A DNA stretch of 64,000 nt from NCBI RefSeq assembly GCF_011397635.1, contig NC_064759.1:23522428-23586427 (forward strand), given 5' to 3'. Of this stretch, positions 63,001-64,000 are shown piece after piece (position 1 is the first letter of the stretch; each line of letters begins with the position of its first letter). This stretch comes from Epinephelus fuscoguttatus. Lineage: Eukaryota > Chordata > Actinopteri > Perciformes > Serranidae. The notes beneath the pieces were generated by a model. That model ran no database searches and was not told where the DNA came from. It saw only the letters and a list, made by a program, of their open reading frames with translations. Both the position numbers and the translations under genes were made by a program.

Positions 63001-63426
63001 CTGTACCTTGCCAGTGGTCTCAATACCACGGATGATGCAGATGTAGAGCAGAGACCACGCACAAATGTGAGCCAATAGTATCCACCACTGCAGACCGCCA
63101 TCTTCTTCAATGTTTGGAGTTGTGTTCAGTGTCTCCCTGTACCAGAAATAATCCACAGGGGAGCTCCTCTCACACTCTGAGACAGGACCTGACAGATTTT
63201 TAACAACAGCGTGTGTCACTAAACTGAAATTAAGAGTTTCTAACTTCATTTTCATTCTGCAGAGGTACAGTACCAGTTGTAGCACTACCTGTTAAATTGG
63301 CATTCAAGGGACAATGACTCCAAGGCAGAGGCTCTTGAAATGAGTTGAAGAAGTACCACAGAATCCAGGCGATGATTGTGTTGTAGTAGAGACTGATCGT
63401 CAGAGATACACACATGGATGCAATAC
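60097..63426 (-). CDS. slc6a19: Na+-dependent neutral amino-acid transporter B0AT1-like (partial)
   Basis: Apical Na+-coupled neutral amino-acid carrier. Exons in the window: 63426-63289, 63188-63007, 62924-62814, 62603-62491, 61634-61506, 61400-61244, 61094-60890, 60810-60651, 60545-60383, 60267-60097 (TAA). The first visible exon begins in phase 1 and corresponds to exon 3 of the neighbour, so exons 1-2 lie beyond 64000. Seen: [117 protein letters not shown] and [16 protein letters not shown]. These match SLC6A19 better than SLC6A18. Exon lengths 138, 182, 111, 113, 129, 157, 205, 160 and 163 are identical to the downstream gene, showing tandem duplication. The C-end is [12 protein letters not shown]. 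Confidence 0.93.
61709..62476. mobile_element. TTTAAAGGTCCAG-family MITE with internal duplication
   Basis: The left end TTAAAGGTCCAGCATGTAGA and the reversed right end TTTAAAGGAGCAGTGTGTAG are inverted repeats. It is the same family as 16705-17074 but twice as long, because an internal block of about 219 bp is repeated: CTTGAAACTGCTTTCTTC near 62023 recurs as CGTGAAACTGCTTTCTTC near 62242, each followed by TTTTGGAGA and CCTGGTAAAAACC-like runs. The copy ends 14 bp from a slc6a19 splice donor (62490). Confidence 0.88.
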
Positions 63427-63465
63427 CTGCCAATAAATGTTTTAAAAGGTTTTTTTAAGAGAATA

Positions 63466-63782
63466 GATCACCCAAAAATTGAAAACACACTTTCGTCCTC
63501 TTACCTGTAGTGCTATTTATCAATCTCGATTATTTTGCTGTGAGTTACCGAATGTTAGAGGTATCATCTGAAGAGATGTCTGCTCTCTCTCTCAAATGTA
63601 ATGGAACTAGACCTGGTCAATCAAGATAATCTGAAGACCTTGTTGTGAGTAGTTTCATGTAGGAACTATTTCCTCTCTACTGATATACACCTGCCAACTG
63701 CATCACCACACAGAAGAAAGCATGTACTGTATCTACTCATGGATGAGAGGCTCATGCTCATAACAGCATGAGATGTAAACTC
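63466..63782. mobile_element. Partial copy of the foldback element of 32679-33396
   Basis: Shares CTTACCTGTAGTGCTATTTA and TTGTTGTGAGTAGTTTCATG with the rapgef5 copy, and CACCTGCCAACTGCATCACC reversed with its right arm. Only one arm is present here, so this copy is truncated. Confidence 0.8.
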
Positions 63783-64000
63783 AACCACAGAGTTTGTCAA
63801 ATGCAGTATGCCAAAAATACCAGGGTGCCCTACTATGTCCGGTCCGACTTTGCAGTATGCAAGCCAACAGGCTTTTCTGGCTATTCTGACCCACGATTCA
63901 CTGCACATTAAAACATCCACTGACTAGTTTATAGTAATAATAGGAATAGTGATTGTTTAATTGAATAAAATAATCATAATATAACCAACAACAAAAGGGC
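63783..64000. other. Window end, slc6a19 intron 2
   Basis: No exon seen; the slc6a19 second exon should lie further on in the minus gene's upstream direction. Confidence 0.5.

Noticed and set aside
1-64000. CRISPR arrays, tRNA/rRNA genes, prophage or integron features
   Set aside because: The window is split vertebrate gene sequence; no spaced direct repeats, cloverleaf genes or bacterial signatures were seen.

Overview
The window is vertebrate nuclear DNA, almost certainly from a ray-finned (teleost) fish, and a percomorph is my best guess. The genes are split into many short exons with GT/AG borders. The coding segments read as vertebrate dynein, Rap exchange factor, ferroportin and SLC6 transporters. 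Introns and spacers carry AT-rich, fish-type hAT/MITE elements with intact terminal inverted repeats (TIRs). I saw no bacterial-type operons, CRISPR arrays, tRNA or rRNA genes.

Layout. (1) 1-4576, plus strand: the last seven coding exons of an axonemal dynein heavy chain, dnah11-like, with a 1.2 kb minisatellite in one intron. (2) 4577-12956: gene-poor spacer with a hAT MITE with target-site duplication (TSD), two copies of another hAT MITE in opposite orientation, a retroelement tail and a 39-codon ORF of unknown meaning at 12610-12729. (3) 12957-37139, minus strand: complete rapgef5, 18 coding exons whose phases all fit, 725 aa from the distal start or 618 aa from the internal start. The internal start has an RFX-type X-box palindrome about 35 bp upstream. 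(4) 37140-46002: repeat-rich spacer with two hAT elements, a housekeeping-type promoter with a possible spliced plus-strand transcript of unknown function, and an L1-like LINE remnant. (5) 46003-50580, minus: a divergent ferroportin (slc40a1-like), 8 exons, about 565 aa. (6) 52389-58459, minus: complete slc6a18-like neutral amino-acid transporter, 12 exons, 621 aa. (7) 60097-64000, minus: slc6a19-like (B0AT1) exons 3-12; its first two exons lie beyond the window end.

How it fits together. dnah11 and rapgef5 are neighbours in mammals too (human 7p15.3), so their convergent pairing is conserved, but CDCA7L, which lies between them in human, is not seen. The slc6a18/slc6a19 pair is also conserved (human 5p15.33). 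Joining these two blocks through a ferroportin-like gene is not the mammalian arrangement. Functionally there is a cilia/left-right part (dnah11, and rapgef5 with an X-box) and an epithelial transport part (iron exporter and two apical neutral amino-acid carriers). No operon-like coupling is implied.
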